Origin: an uncultured Clostridia bacterium
GTDB taxonomy: Bacteria; Bacillota; Clostridia; Christensenellales; UBA1242
Direction of reading: 5' to 3'
Length of the DNA: 54,663 nucleotides
Assembly (NCBI GenBank): GCA_934778125.1
Contig: CAKVOF010000004.1
Location: 1 to 54,663, forward strand
In this document: positions 17,992 through 25,742 of the stretch, one piece after another
Layout: each line of letters starts with the position of its first letter
How positions within the stretch are numbered: the stretch's first letter is position 1
Program-made: the position numbers and the translations under genes
Notes under the pieces: model-generated
Told to the model about the DNA's origin: nothing
The model's database searches: none
Seen by the model: the letters and a program-made list of their open reading frames with translations, nothing else

Positions 17992-18319
17992 AAAATATAG
18001 TTTTTGGGTGGCTTTTAGTGGAGCAATTATAATTTTAGTTGACTGCGTGTGTAGGGCTTTTGGGTACCAATTTGATAGTGCTGTGATTGAGAGTATTATT
18101 ATGTCAATTTGCGGAGTATTAGTTGTGTTGGGAATTGTTGTTAAAGATGATGACACAAACAACACAAAGATAATGTCTTCGAAAAAAAATAAAGAAGAAG
18201 ATATTAAAACCGATACGAAGGAAGAGGACTCTAATGAAATATGCGATGAAAGCGTTGATAAAATCAATGATATTGAAAACACAACTAAGTCAGATAAAAA
18301 TAATGAAATTAATGAATAG
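17978..18319 (+). CDS. Phage holin-like protein, two membrane helices
   Basis: 113 residues: two hydrophobic helices (about 8-27 and 35-56: ESIIMSICGVLVVLGIVVKDDD) of the phi-LC3/LLH holin type. The usual DPTT motif after helix 2 is absent, and the tail is long, polar and acidic. Paired with the preceding BhlA-type protein, it would make a two-component lysis set, but no endolysin follows. The gene ends 19 bp before the cassette terminator. Confidence 0.7.
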   Translation: MKRFKKYSFWVAFSGAIIILVDCVCRAFGYQFDSAVIESIIMSICGVLVVLGIVVKDDDTNNTKIMSSKKNKEEDIKTDTKEEDSNEICDESVDKINDIENTTKSDKNNEINE

Positions 18320-18338
18320 ATTTTAATATATTCTTTGA

Positions 18339-18368
18339 AAAATCACCAAGGTAACTTGGTGATTTTTT
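18339..18368 (+). terminator. Rho-independent terminator closing the virion cassette
   Basis: 12-bp perfect stem (AAAATCACCAAG and its complement) with a GTAA tetraloop and T tract. The 200 bp from here to 18568 are AT-rich and hold no other recognisable feature. Confidence 0.9.
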
Positions 18369-18568
18369 AGTGCGGAAGCTCATAATTCTTCACTTTATTA
18401 ATTGTGTTTCGGTTAATATTGGTTAATTTGCAACAAATGTTTGATTCAATAATAAAAACAATTTTCACTCAAAACCTAACACAAACGTGGCTTTTTTAAT
18501 TGATAATTTGATTATTATTTAGTAAAATACATTTAGATGTTAAAACGATATGCAATAAGGAAATATTT

Positions 18569-19522
18569 ATGTTATATAAAAATTCGTTTAAATTAATATT
18601 TTCAAATTTTTCACTAGTATGGAAAATTTTGTTATATTTAATAATTGCAAATGCTTGTGTGTTTGGATTGGGGTATTTGGTTTCTATTCCAATTTTTAAT
18701 TTACTAGCTAGCAATGGTTGGTTTGATTCTATTAAAAATACTTACACAAACTTTGTTAACACAATTGATTTTAAGGAACTGGCTATGAATGTTTCTGAAA
18801 TTATGAAAAATTTTTCAAATATAATTTCATTAAATTTTTCATCAATTTGGTTAAGTGTTTTCGCTTTGATTTTTATTTCGGTTTTTCTAGGTTGTTTCGT
18901 TAGGGGCTTTTATTTGTTGCCAACTTGCAATGTTGTGTATTATTATATGACATCAACTTCAAAACAATCATTTTTCGAAAGTGTTTTAACAACATTTAAA
19001 AAGAATATTAAATATTCTCTTGTTTATCTAATAACAATTTTGCCTATTAGAATTCTAGCGATTTTTATTATTTCGCAATTGATTATTTGGTTTTGTTCGC
19101 TTGGTGGGATATTTGTGATTCTACTTCCATTTATCGTGTGCTTAATTTATGTTCTATTTTCATCAATTCGAATTACATTCTTCTGTGGGTGGATTCCTTC
19201 ATTAATAACTTTGGATTCTAGCACGTTTAGGGGAATTGCTGATGGCTTTAAAACTGCTAAAAGAAGATTATTTAAAGTGTTGAGTAACACAATTGGTTTA
19301 ACGATATCAATTTTATTTATTAATGTTTTTGCCTTGATTTGCACGTTTGGAGTTGGGCTGATTATAACAATTCCACTGTCTTGTGTTTGGTTTGCAACTT
19401 TTGATATGGTTTCATTCTTCACTGCGTATGGTATGAAATTTTATATTGATCCATATAACTTTATGTCACCTAAAAAACGAGAGTTAACTGAGAAAGTTAG
19501 TTCTCTAAAGTATTTGGTGTGA
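18569..19522 (+). CDS. Multi-pass membrane protein, unknown function
   Basis: 317 residues with five to six predicted transmembrane helices (about 15-40, 93-120, 150-172, 172-195, 238-262, 264-285). The polar segments are short; FRGIADGFKTAKRR near 222 is a likely cytosolic amphipathic loop. The layout recalls DUF975/YciC-like integral proteins, but I cannot assign it. AAGGAAA precedes the ATG. The gene is alone on its transcript and is followed 2 bp after the stop by the first cloverleaf element. Confidence 0.6.
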   Translation: MLYKNSFKLIFSNFSLVWKILLYLIIANACVFGLGYLVSIPIFNLLASNGWFDSIKNTYTNFVNTIDFKELAMNVSEIMKNFSNIISLNFSSIWLSVFALIFISVFLGCFVRGFYLLPTCNVVYYYMTSTSKQSFFESVLTTFKKNIKYSLVYLITILPIRILAIFIISQLIIWFCSLGGIFVILLPFIVCLIYVLFSSIRITFFCGWIPSLITLDSSTFRGIADGFKTAKRRLFKVLSNTIGLTISILFINVFALICTFGVGLIITIPLSCVWFATFDMVSFFTAYGMKFYIDPYNFMSPKKRELTEKVSSLKYLV

Positions 19523-19524
19523 AA

Positions 19525-19603
19525 AATGGAAGGGAGCAGTGCGTTGCACTTATGCTTGGGTGAATCACCCAAGTATTTTTTGCATTCGCAAAATCGCCAT
19601 TCC
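19525..19603. repeat. Three-hairpin cloverleaf element 1
   Basis: Outer arms AATGG (19525-19529) and CCATT (19597-19601) enclose three hairpins: AGTGC-GTT-GCACT (538-550), a 10-bp stem ATGCTTGGGT/ACCCAAGTAT with one G-U (552-576), and TTTTGC-ATTC-GCAAAA (578-593). It is GC-richer than its surroundings. Its left part (AAGGGAGCAGTGC...GCACT) resembles element 2 (AAGGGAAGCCAGTGC...GCACT), so the two are probably related. Confidence 0.7.
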
Positions 19604-19701
19604 TAGTTGGTGTGAATTGCAAATAAAATTAGAATAAAATGTTATAAATGTGATAATAATCAGATAATAAAATTTATTATTGTAATAAGTAAATAAAACT
19701 A

Positions 19702-19730
19702 TTGCATTTTTAAAATAAATGTGTTATATT
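19702..19730 (+). promoter_or_regulatory. Promoter of rnj
   Basis: TTGCAT, a 17-bp spacer and TATATT. It would give a leader of about 315 nt before the rnj ATG at 20053. Confidence 0.55.
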
Positions 19731-19828
19731 ATTGATACTGAAATAAAATTGAATAAGAATTTCAAATAGATTATATTTTAAAGCACAAATTGTTTGATTA
19801 ATAAATATTTTTAAAATAGTCGTATTTG

Positions 19829-20005
19829 AATAATGGTTATTTGAGTTGATAAATTCAACTGTTGTTCTATTTTTGCCATTATTTCATTTGTGTTATTAAT
19901 TAAATAAGGAATATTACATAATGTTTTAAAGATTTATTATATAATATTTAAAATATATTTAATTATAAAATATCTATTTTTAAACTTATTGAGTTTTAAA
20001 CTCAA
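19829..20005 (+). promoter_or_regulatory. Structured 5' leader of rnj
   Basis: The AT-rich leader holds a two-level stem: outer AATAATGG (19829-19836) / CCATTATT (19876-19883), inner AGTTGA/TCAACT (19844-19860). Further down is a 17-nt near-perfect palindrome (TTGAGTTT-T-AAACTCAA, 19989-20005) followed by a broken T run. It does not match a riboswitch class I know. Possible attenuation or autocontrol by RNase J is inference. Confidence 0.35.
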
Positions 20006-20052
20006 AAGATTATTTTTTGATTGTTAGTAAATAAATAGAAAGGAGAAAAATT

Positions 20053-21723
20053 ATGAAAAACATTCATCAAAATGTGAAGGTCTCTTTTTTGGGTGGCGTT
20101 GGAGAAGTTGGAAAGAATATGATGGTTTTAGAGTGTGGTGATGATATGATTATCATCGATGCCGGAATATCTTTTCCTTCAGATGATATGCCAGGAATCG
20201 ATTTAGTTATTCCAGATTTCACATATATTGAAAAAAATAAAAATAAAATTAAAGCAATTTTTTTAACACACGGTCATGAGGACCACATTGGTGCAATTCC
20301 TTATCTTTTGCAAGATATAAAAGTTCCAGTTTATGGAAGTAGATTAACTTGTGCATTGGTTGAAAATAAATTTAGAGAACATAGAAATGTTAAATGTAAA
20401 CCAATTGTTATTAAACCAAAGAGCGTCATCAAAGCAGGTGTTTTTACTGTTGAATTTATTAAAGTTACACATAGTATTAGCGGAGCCATGGGGTTGATTA
20501 TAACAACTCCAGCAGGAATTATTTTCCACACTGGAGACTTCAAGATGGACTTCACACCAATCGATGGCGAAAGTATGGATTTAACTAGGTTATCTGAGTT
20601 GAATAAAAAAGGTGTTTTGCTTTTGATGGCAGATTCAACAAATGCAGAAAAACCAGGTTATAGTATGAGTGAAAAGAAAGTTGGTCAAACATTGGCTGGA
20701 TTATTTGCTCAAAATAGAGAAAGGAGGATAATTATTGCAACTTTTGCATCAAATATCCATAGAATTCAACAAATACTTGATATTTGCGAAAAAAATGGAA
20801 GAAAGGTTGTTTTCACTGGTAGAAGTATGCTAAATGTTTGCGAAACTGCAAGCAAAATTGGTGAATTAAAGTTTAATCGAGAAAATATAACCGATGTTAA
20901 TAGTTTAGATAAATATGATGATGATAAAGTTTGTATTCTTTGCACAGGAAGTCAAGGTGAGCCAAACAGTGCACTTTCTAGAATGGCAAACGATGAATTC
21001 CCTAAAATTGAAATTACAAACAATGACTATGTTATTTTCTCATCATCAGCAATTCCTGGAAATGAAAAAGAAATCGGTGAAGTTATAAACGCGCTATATA
21101 AAAAAGGTGCGAGTGTTATATATGAAAAACTTGCTGATGTTCACGTTAGTGGTCACGCCTATCAAGAAGAATTAAAAATTATTCATGCTATGCTTAAACC
21201 AAAATTCTTTATTCCTTGCCATGGTGAATTCCGCCATTTAAAAGCTCACGCGAATATTGCTCAAGATCTTGGAATGCACGAAAGGAATATAGTTATTCCT
21301 GATTTAGGGGATAGAATTTCAATATCACCAAATAGTATTAAAAAGTTAGGAACTGTTCCAGCTGGAATTAAGCTTATTGATGGTATGGATATTAGTGAAG
21401 CTAATGGCGTTGTTCAAAGAGATAGAATGCAACTTGCTAGCGAAGGAATTTGTATTGTTATTTTAACAATTTCATCAAAAACAGCCACACTAACAAGCAA
21501 GCCAGACATCATCACTCGTGGATTTATGTACTCAAATGATGCAAATAACGATATTTTAGAAGATGCAAAAACACTTTTAATAAACACAATTGTTGAATTA
21601 GATTTTAAATCTAAAGATTGGGGAACAATTAAAGCATCAATAAGAAAAAGTTTAATGACTTATTTCTTTAAAAACCTAAAAAGAAAACCAGTTATTATTC
21701 CAGTTATTGTTGAAACAAATTAA
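20053..21723 (+). CDS. rnj: Ribonuclease J
   Basis: 556 residues, normal RNase J length. The metallo-beta-lactamase core shows HGHEDHIGA (about 75-83, zinc ligands), later His and Asp metal ligands (HTGDFK near 163), and the beta-CASP section (STNAEKPGYS ... TFASNIHRIQQI ... CTGSQGE ... DVHVSGHA ... CHGEFRHL). The C-terminal domain is present. It is a cytoplasmic 5'-3' exo- and endoribonuclease for mRNA decay and rRNA processing. AAAGGAG RBS; single gene with a long leader and its own terminator. Confidence 0.95.
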   Translation: MKNIHQNVKVSFLGGVGEVGKNMMVLECGDDMIIIDAGISFPSDDMPGIDLVIPDFTYIEKNKNKIKAIFLTHGHEDHIGAIPYLLQDIKVPVYGSRLTCALVENKFREHRNVKCKPIVIKPKSVIKAGVFTVEFIKVTHSISGAMGLIITTPAGIIFHTGDFKMDFTPIDGESMDLTRLSELNKKGVLLLMADSTNAEKPGYSMSEKKVGQTLAGLFAQNRERRIIIATFASNIHRIQQILDICEKNGRKVVFTGRSMLNVCETASKIGELKFNRENITDVNSLDKYDDDKVCILCTGSQGEPNSALSRMANDEFPKIEITNNDYVIFSSSAIPGNEKEIGEVINALYKKGASVIYEKLADVHVSGHAYQEELKIIHAMLKPKFFIPCHGEFRHLKAHANIAQDLGMHERNIVIPDLGDRISISPNSIKKLGTVPAGIKLIDGMDISEANGVVQRDRMQLASEGICIVILTISSKTATLTSKPDIITRGFMYSNDANNDILEDAKTLLINTIVELDFKSKDWGTIKASIRKSLMTYFFKNLKRKPVIIPVIVETN

Positions 21724-21748
21724 ATAAAAAATAAAACTTTTATATAAG

Positions 21749-21782
21749 AAAAAAATCATAGAATTGAGTCTATGATTTTTTT
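21749..21782. terminator. Terminator hairpin, left copy of identical 34-bp repeat
   Basis: A7, then the 20-nt core TCATAGAATTGAGTCTATGA (stem TCATAGA/TCTATGA), then T7. It works in both directions: for rnj and for the converging SLOG gene. The same 34 bp recur exactly at 22716-22749 on the other side of the SLOG-XRE pair. Confidence 0.88.
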
Positions 21783-21808
21783 GTTAAATATTTGTTATGT
21801 TGTATTGA

Positions 21809-22273
21809 TTATCCGTTATAATTTCCAATATTTATAAAATGTTTTCTTCTTTTTATAGCATACATGTATGCATTATAAGCTCCACCCCATGAATGGTCGA
21901 TATTAAAAATAATAAAATCACTATTATCGATAATCCATTTGTTTCGTTGACTTATTGCAAATTTTAAAGGAGTTTTTTCAATTGGGGGATATATAATGTC
22001 ATCATAGGTCTCGCTTATATACTTCTTGTCTAATGCATCAAATTTTTTAGTTGGATAAGGTAAAACTAAATAAGATTTGATAATCGAAAACTTAGTTTTA
22101 TATTCTTTAATACAGTTTGCACAAGTAAAGTCAAAACTACCATATCCACCAAGCCAAAAATTAAATATCCCAAGATTTATTATGCAATTGAGGATTTTAT
22201 TTTTTAAATTTTCTTGTGATATGTTATCAAGTCTTGAATTTCTATGTCCAAAAAAACTACAATATTTAATCAT
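21809..22273 (-). CDS. SLOG-superfamily protein (DUF1273/YpsA-like), intact copy
   Basis: 154 residues from ATG 22273. Rossmann-like SLOG fold with FFGHR (7-11) at the first strand, GGYGSFD (42-48) in place of the glycine-rich loop, and the late motif QRNKWIIDNSDFIIFNI followed by GGAYNAYMYAIKRRK and a final strand. SLOG proteins bind or cleave nucleotide derivatives and often occur in stress or defence modules. It is divergent from a small XRE regulator with a 156-bp control region, and the pair is bracketed by identical terminator hairpins. Several YPT/YPP-type residues vary from the family, so the ligand is uncertain. Confidence 0.75.
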   Translation of the reverse strand: MIKYCSFFGHRNSRLDNISQENLKNKILNCIINLGIFNFWLGGYGSFDFTCANCIKEYKTKFSIIKSYLVLPYPTKKFDALDKKYISETYDDIIYPPIEKTPLKFAISQRNKWIIDNSDFIIFNIDHSWGGAYNAYMYAIKRRKHFINIGNYNG

Positions 22274-22297
22274 AATCAATCCATTAATATTAAAACA

Positions 22298-22378
22298 CGC
22301 TAAAATAGCTTAGGAGTTTATTTAATTATAAGTTATTTTAATAAATTTTGCAAATAAATACCGTGTTAACACACGCTA
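22298..22378. promoter_or_regulatory. Operator-like repeats between SLOG and XRE genes
   Basis: ACACGCTA occurs twice (22299-22306 and 22371-22378), and the second copy overlaps the perfect palindrome GTGTTAACAC (22363-22372). Placed between divergent starts, these are probable sites for the XRE protein. Promoter elements are not clear enough to call. Confidence 0.45.
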
Positions 22379-22429
22379 TAAATATAAAAAACATTTAGTA
22401 AAATATTGGTGATAAAGGTAGCGTGAATT

Positions 22430-22672
22430 ATGACAACACAAAAGGCAGTTGCTTTGAGAATATCAAATCTGTTAGTTAAAAATCATTTAACGCAATATGC
22501 ATTATGTAAGAAAGTCGCAATGGCTGAAGAGACATTAAGGTCGATTATTAATGAAAGATACAAGACTGTTAAATTAAATACTATAATTTTGATATGTGAT
22601 GCATTTGGTATTACTATGCAAGATTTTTTTGATGATGACTTATTTAAAAGAGATAATTTAGATGTTGAGTGA
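22430..22672 (+). CDS. Small XRE-family HTH regulator, intact copy
   Basis: 80 residues, essentially a single XRE helix-turn-helix (about 7-66: LLVKNHLTQYALCKKVAMAEETLRSIINERY) and a short acidic tail DFFDDDLFKRDNLDVE. It is homologous along its whole length to the disrupted gene at 33.0-33.3 kb (shared CxAxxI...DFFxDxxF). It diverges from the SLOG gene and probably controls it and itself. AAGG lies 12 nt before the ATG. It is not a toxin-antitoxin antitoxin by any motif I can name. Confidence 0.8.
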   Translation: MTTQKAVALRISNLLVKNHLTQYALCKKVAMAEETLRSIINERYKTVKLNTIILICDAFGITMQDFFDDDLFKRDNLDVE

Positions 22673-22715
22673 AACATTAACTTACACACTTTTTTATATT
22701 TAAATATCTTTTAAT

Positions 22716-22749
22716 AAAAAAAATCATAGAATTGAGTCTATGATTTTTT
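22716..22749. terminator. Terminator hairpin, right copy of identical 34-bp repeat
   Basis: Exact repeat of 21749-21782, including the loop ATTGAG, which a terminator has no need to conserve. It serves the XRE gene and the converging groEL gene. Confidence 0.88.
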
Positions 22750-22770
22750 TTTGAAATAGAGTTGTGTTTT

Positions 22771-24357
22771 CTATTCTTTACTTGCTGTGTCACACACTAG
22801 GCATTCGGTTGTGAGCATTGTGCTTGCAACACTCCCTGCATTTTCAAGAGCAGTGCGTGTTACTTTTTTAGGATCAATTATTCCGCATTTAATCATATCA
22901 ACGAATTTATTGTTTAAAGCATCATAACCAAATGTGTTAGACTTGTTTTTTAGTATTTTATTTATAACAACTCCACTTTCAAGTCCGCAGTTTTCAACAA
23001 TTATTTCAATAGGTGCTGTTAGACTTCTTAAAACTATTTCAGCGCCCGTTTTTTCATCGCCTTTAAGTTTTTTAATGTAGTTTTGCAAAGGTTTAATGCA
23101 GTTGATAAGCGCAACGCCACCGCCAGCAACAATTCCTTCATCTATTGCACTTTTAGTGGCACTAATTGCATCTTCGATTCTTAATTTTTTTTCTTGCATT
23201 TCTACTTCTGTGGCTGAGCCAACACTAATAGTTGCAATTCCACTTGTTAACTTGGCAATTCTTTCTTTTAGCATCGATTGATCGAAATCAGTTGATGAGT
23301 TATTTAGTTGAGCTTGAATTTCTGTAACTCTATTATTAATTTTTTCTTCATTTGCATATCCGCCAGATATCACGGTTGAATCTTTATTAATGTTAACTGA
23401 GCTTGCTAGCCCCAAATGTGTTAGGTTGGCATCGCTTAATTTTAGCCCGATATCGTTTGTTATAACTGTTGCATTTGTTAGGATAGCAATATCTTCTAGT
23501 ATGGCTTTTCTTTTATCTGCAAAAGCAGGGGACTTAACGGCACAAACATTTAATGCGCCTCTCAATTTATTAACAACAAGCGCGTTTATAACTTCAGTTT
23601 CAAAATCATCAGCAATGATAATTAGTGGATTAGGTTTAGTTGCAACTTCTTCCAAAATATGTAATATCTCTTGAATTGAATTTATTTTATTTTCAACAAT
23701 CAAAATGTATGCATCTTTAAATTCTGCACACATTTTTTCTTGGTTTGTTATCATATATGGCGACACAAAACCTTTATCAAATTTTAAGCCTTTCGTTATG
23801 TTTAATTCAGTATGTAAACTCTTTCCATCTTCAACGGTGATAACGCCTAATTTGCCAACTTTTTCAAATGCTGTTCTTATTAAAACACCTATTTCTTTAT
23901 CTTGTGCGCTTATGCTTGCAACTTGTTCAATTTCCTTTTCGCTATTTATTGGAATGCTTATTTTGCTTAATGTTTCGCAAACGCAATTTATAGCTTTTTT
24001 TATTCCGTTTTTTAATAAAATTTGATTAGCTCCTGCTGATGTGTTTTTAATGCCTTCGTGTAATATTTTTTGAGCTAAAACGCATGCTGTTGTTGTTCCA
24101 TCGCCAGCCACATCATTTGTTTTTATGCTTACTTCTTTTATTAAGCTTGCTCCTAAGTTTTCATATGGATTCTCTAGTTCAATTTCTCTTGCGATTGTGA
24201 CTCCATCATTTGTGATTAGGGGTGTGGAATACTTTCTTTCAAGTACCACATTTCTTCCTTTAGGCCCAAGTGTTAACTTTACTGCGTTGGCTAATTTATC
24301 AACACCTTTTTCCAAACTTTTAATGGCATCAAAGCCAAGTATAATATCTTTACTCAT
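22771..24357 (-). CDS. groEL: Chaperonin GroEL
   Basis: 528 residues. The ATPase signature is intact (LGPKGRNVVLER, NDGVTIARE, AGDGTTTA near 86-93). The apical domain segments (FDKGFVSPYMITN) and the AAAS-like family signature EDAISATKSAIDEGIVAGGG near 395-414 are present. The C terminus ends CLVCDTASKE and lacks the GGM repeat tail common in GroEL. Folds cytosolic proteins with GroES. Order groES-groEL, 70 bp apart, one transcript. Confidence 0.96.
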   Translation of the reverse strand: MSKDIILGFDAIKSLEKGVDKLANAVKLTLGPKGRNVVLERKYSTPLITNDGVTIAREIELENPYENLGASLIKEVSIKTNDVAGDGTTTACVLAQKILHEGIKNTSAGANQILLKNGIKKAINCVCETLSKISIPINSEKEIEQVASISAQDKEIGVLIRTAFEKVGKLGVITVEDGKSLHTELNITKGLKFDKGFVSPYMITNQEKMCAEFKDAYILIVENKINSIQEILHILEEVATKPNPLIIIADDFETEVINALVVNKLRGALNVCAVKSPAFADKRKAILEDIAILTNATVITNDIGLKLSDANLTHLGLASSVNINKDSTVISGGYANEEKINNRVTEIQAQLNNSSTDFDQSMLKERIAKLTSGIATISVGSATEVEMQEKKLRIEDAISATKSAIDEGIVAGGGVALINCIKPLQNYIKKLKGDEKTGAEIVLRSLTAPIEIIVENCGLESGVVINKILKNKSNTFGYDALNNKFVDMIKCGIIDPKKVTRTALENAGSVASTMLTTECLVCDTASKE

Positions 24358-24427
24358 TACTTTTTTATTTCTCCTTTATACTATGCAATTTGAATTTAAT
24401 GCTTTAATCAAGCGATATTTATAGTTA

Positions 24428-24712
24428 TTAATTTTCTATAATGGCGATAATATCAACTTGCTTTAGTAAGATGTAGGTATCTTTTTTATAGGTAAATTCG
24501 CTGGTTGCAAATTTATTATATAGAACCTTATCTCCCACTTTAACTTGAAATTTAATTTCCTCATTATCAATTTCTCCACCAGTTCCCAATTCAATAACCT
24601 CACCGATATCAGATTTGTTTTCATCTATTTCAGTTATAATTTGTGAAGGTTTTTCTTCTTCTAGTTTTGTTGCTTTTAAAACAACTCTATCAAATAATGG
24701 TTTTAGTTTCAT
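24428..24712 (-). CDS. groES: Co-chaperonin GroES
   Basis: 94 residues, the usual GroES length, opening MKLKPLFDRVVLKATKLEE. The mobile loop is in residues 18-32 and GDKVLYNKFATSEF near 60-73. Caps GroEL rings. GGAGT precedes the ATG. First gene of the groESL unit, reading from a sigma-A promoter with no CIRCE element. Confidence 0.95.
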   Translation of the reverse strand: MKLKPLFDRVVLKATKLEEEKPSQIITEIDENKSDIGEVIELGTGGEIDNEEIKFQVKVGDKVLYNKFATSEFTYKKDTYILLKQVDIIAIIEN

Positions 24713-24749
24713 TTTTACTCCTTTTTAATCATATTAATTAAACAATAAT

Positions 24750-24779
24750 AGTATAAATTTAGAAAAGGTGAAATATCAA
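24750..24779 (-). promoter_or_regulatory. Sigma-A promoter of groES-groEL
   Basis: On the minus strand: TTGATA (24779-24774), an 18-bp spacer, TATACT (24755-24750). No CIRCE inverted repeat (TTAGCACTC-N9-GAGTGCTAA) is present between here and the groES start. The -35 overlaps the divergent gene's start region. Confidence 0.65.
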
Positions 24780-25589
24780 GTTTGTATGTCAAAAAAAAAT
24801 TATTATGAAGATATAAAGTTTGTTAAAAGGGCTAAATTTAGGGGTTTAAAAGCGTTAGGAATTTTTTTAATATTGGGCGTGTTTGTGTGCGGAACTTATT
24901 TTTTATCAGTTATTTTTAGCAACACAGTTTCGGTAACTGGAAGTATTTTTTCATTGAAGAAAAATAAGTCGATAAATAAATCATATTATGCTATTTGTTT
25001 TGGTAAATACGATAATATGGAAGATGCTAGAACTACTGCAAATAACTTACTTTCAATAGGTGCTGGGGGTTATATTTTAAAATATGAAAACAAATATAAT
25101 GTTTTAGGTGCTATATATTTAAATGAAAGTGATGCAAATTCTATTATCGATAGCAACAAAAAGTATAATTATAATGGAATGACATACGAATTGAGTGTTT
25201 TCAAAATAAATATTGACTTAAACAAAAAGTTTTATTCTAAATTTGGAAATGATTCAAGTATTATTTATGATGCCACTAAGGTTTTAGTGAACACAATTGA
25301 TGAACTATACGCAAATGTTATGCTTTTAGACAAAGGTGATATAAGCAATATAATCCTTGCTAATAAGGTTAATTCTTTGGATTCAAGTATAGTTGTGGAG
25401 TCAAAAAAAATAGAAGCATTAGTGCTTTCTAATTCTAATTCGAATTTATCAAGTATTTATGAAAAATTTTTAAAAATGGAAAAGGTTCTAAATAATTTAA
25501 CAAACACTCTATTAGTTTCTGATAAACCAAATGCAAGTGTTAGATATTCTATGTTGGAATTTGTTGTAATGCTTAGTGAAATGAAATAA
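24768..25589 (+). CDS. Membrane-anchored SPOR-like protein (SpoIIB-like?)
   Basis: Up to 273 residues: a short cytosolic basic N terminus, one transmembrane helix (about 29-50: GLKALGIFLILGVFVCGTYF), a linker, then a SPOR-like region (about 75-130: YAICFGKYDNMEDARTTANNL...GAGGYI...YNVLGAIYLNESDA). A helical C-terminal part follows. SPOR domains bind denuded glycan at septa. In sporulating Clostridia such proteins resemble SpoIIB, but that is tentative. The start is ambiguous: GTG 24768 abuts AAAGG, while ATG 24786 (MSKKNYYED) is 18 nt beyond it. Cloverleaf element 2 lies 6 bp after the stop. Confidence 0.6.
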   Translation: MKYQVCMSKKNYYEDIKFVKRAKFRGLKALGIFLILGVFVCGTYFLSVIFSNTVSVTGSIFSLKKNKSINKSYYAICFGKYDNMEDARTTANNLLSIGAGGYILKYENKYNVLGAIYLNESDANSIIDSNKKYNYNGMTYELSVFKINIDLNKKFYSKFGNDSSIIYDATKVLVNTIDELYANVMLLDKGDISNIILANKVNSLDSSIVVESKKIEALVLSNSNSNLSSIYEKFLKMEKVLNNLTNTLLVSDKPNASVRYSMLEFVVMLSEMK

Positions 25590-25595
25590 AGGGAA

Positions 25596-25674
25596 GGGAA
25601 GCCAGTGCTAACCGCACTGGTGTTTGCGATTCTCGCAAACACATTTGCTTTAGCAAATAGCTTCCCGCTTTTTT
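25596..25674. repeat. Three-hairpin cloverleaf element 2
   Basis: Outer stem GGGAAG (25596-25601) / CTTCCC (25661-25666) closes three adjacent perfect hairpins: CCAGTGC-TAACC-GCACTGG (602-620), TGTTTGCGA-TTC-TCGCAAACA (621-641) and ATTTGC-TTTA-GCAAAT (643-658). GCTTTTTT follows, so it may also terminate transcription. Strongly GC-richer than the flanks. Confidence 0.8.
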
Positions 25675-25706
25675 AACAAATTTTTTAATATATCACTCAA
25701 TTAAAT

Positions 25707-25735
25707 TTGTTTTATTTTAAAAGTTATAGTATTAT
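25707..25735 (+). promoter_or_regulatory. Promoter of lspA, probably leaderless
   Basis: TTGTTT (25707-25712), a 17-bp spacer, TATTAT (25730-25735). The ATG at 25743 is 7 nt after the -10 and no Shine-Dalgarno sequence lies in between, so transcription probably starts at the initiation codon. Confidence 0.5.
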
Positions 25736-25742
25736 ATAACAT

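Larger units (their letters stand above)
5222..18368 (+). mobile_element. Compact podovirus-like virion cassette (defective prophage or domesticated particle)
   Basis: A regulator, large terminase, portal, scaffold, HK97-type capsid, adaptor, tail-hub propeller, two unknown structural-type proteins and two holins follow one another with tight spacing. An SOS-box promoter lies in front and a strong terminator behind. There is no long tape-measure gene, so a short tail is expected. No integrase, excisionase, replication, repressor or endolysin gene is present, and no att repeats were recognised at the edges. Boundaries are set by the promoter and terminator. The minus-strand gene 2667-5048 may also belong to it. 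Base composition looks like that of the neighbouring genes. Confidence 0.8.
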
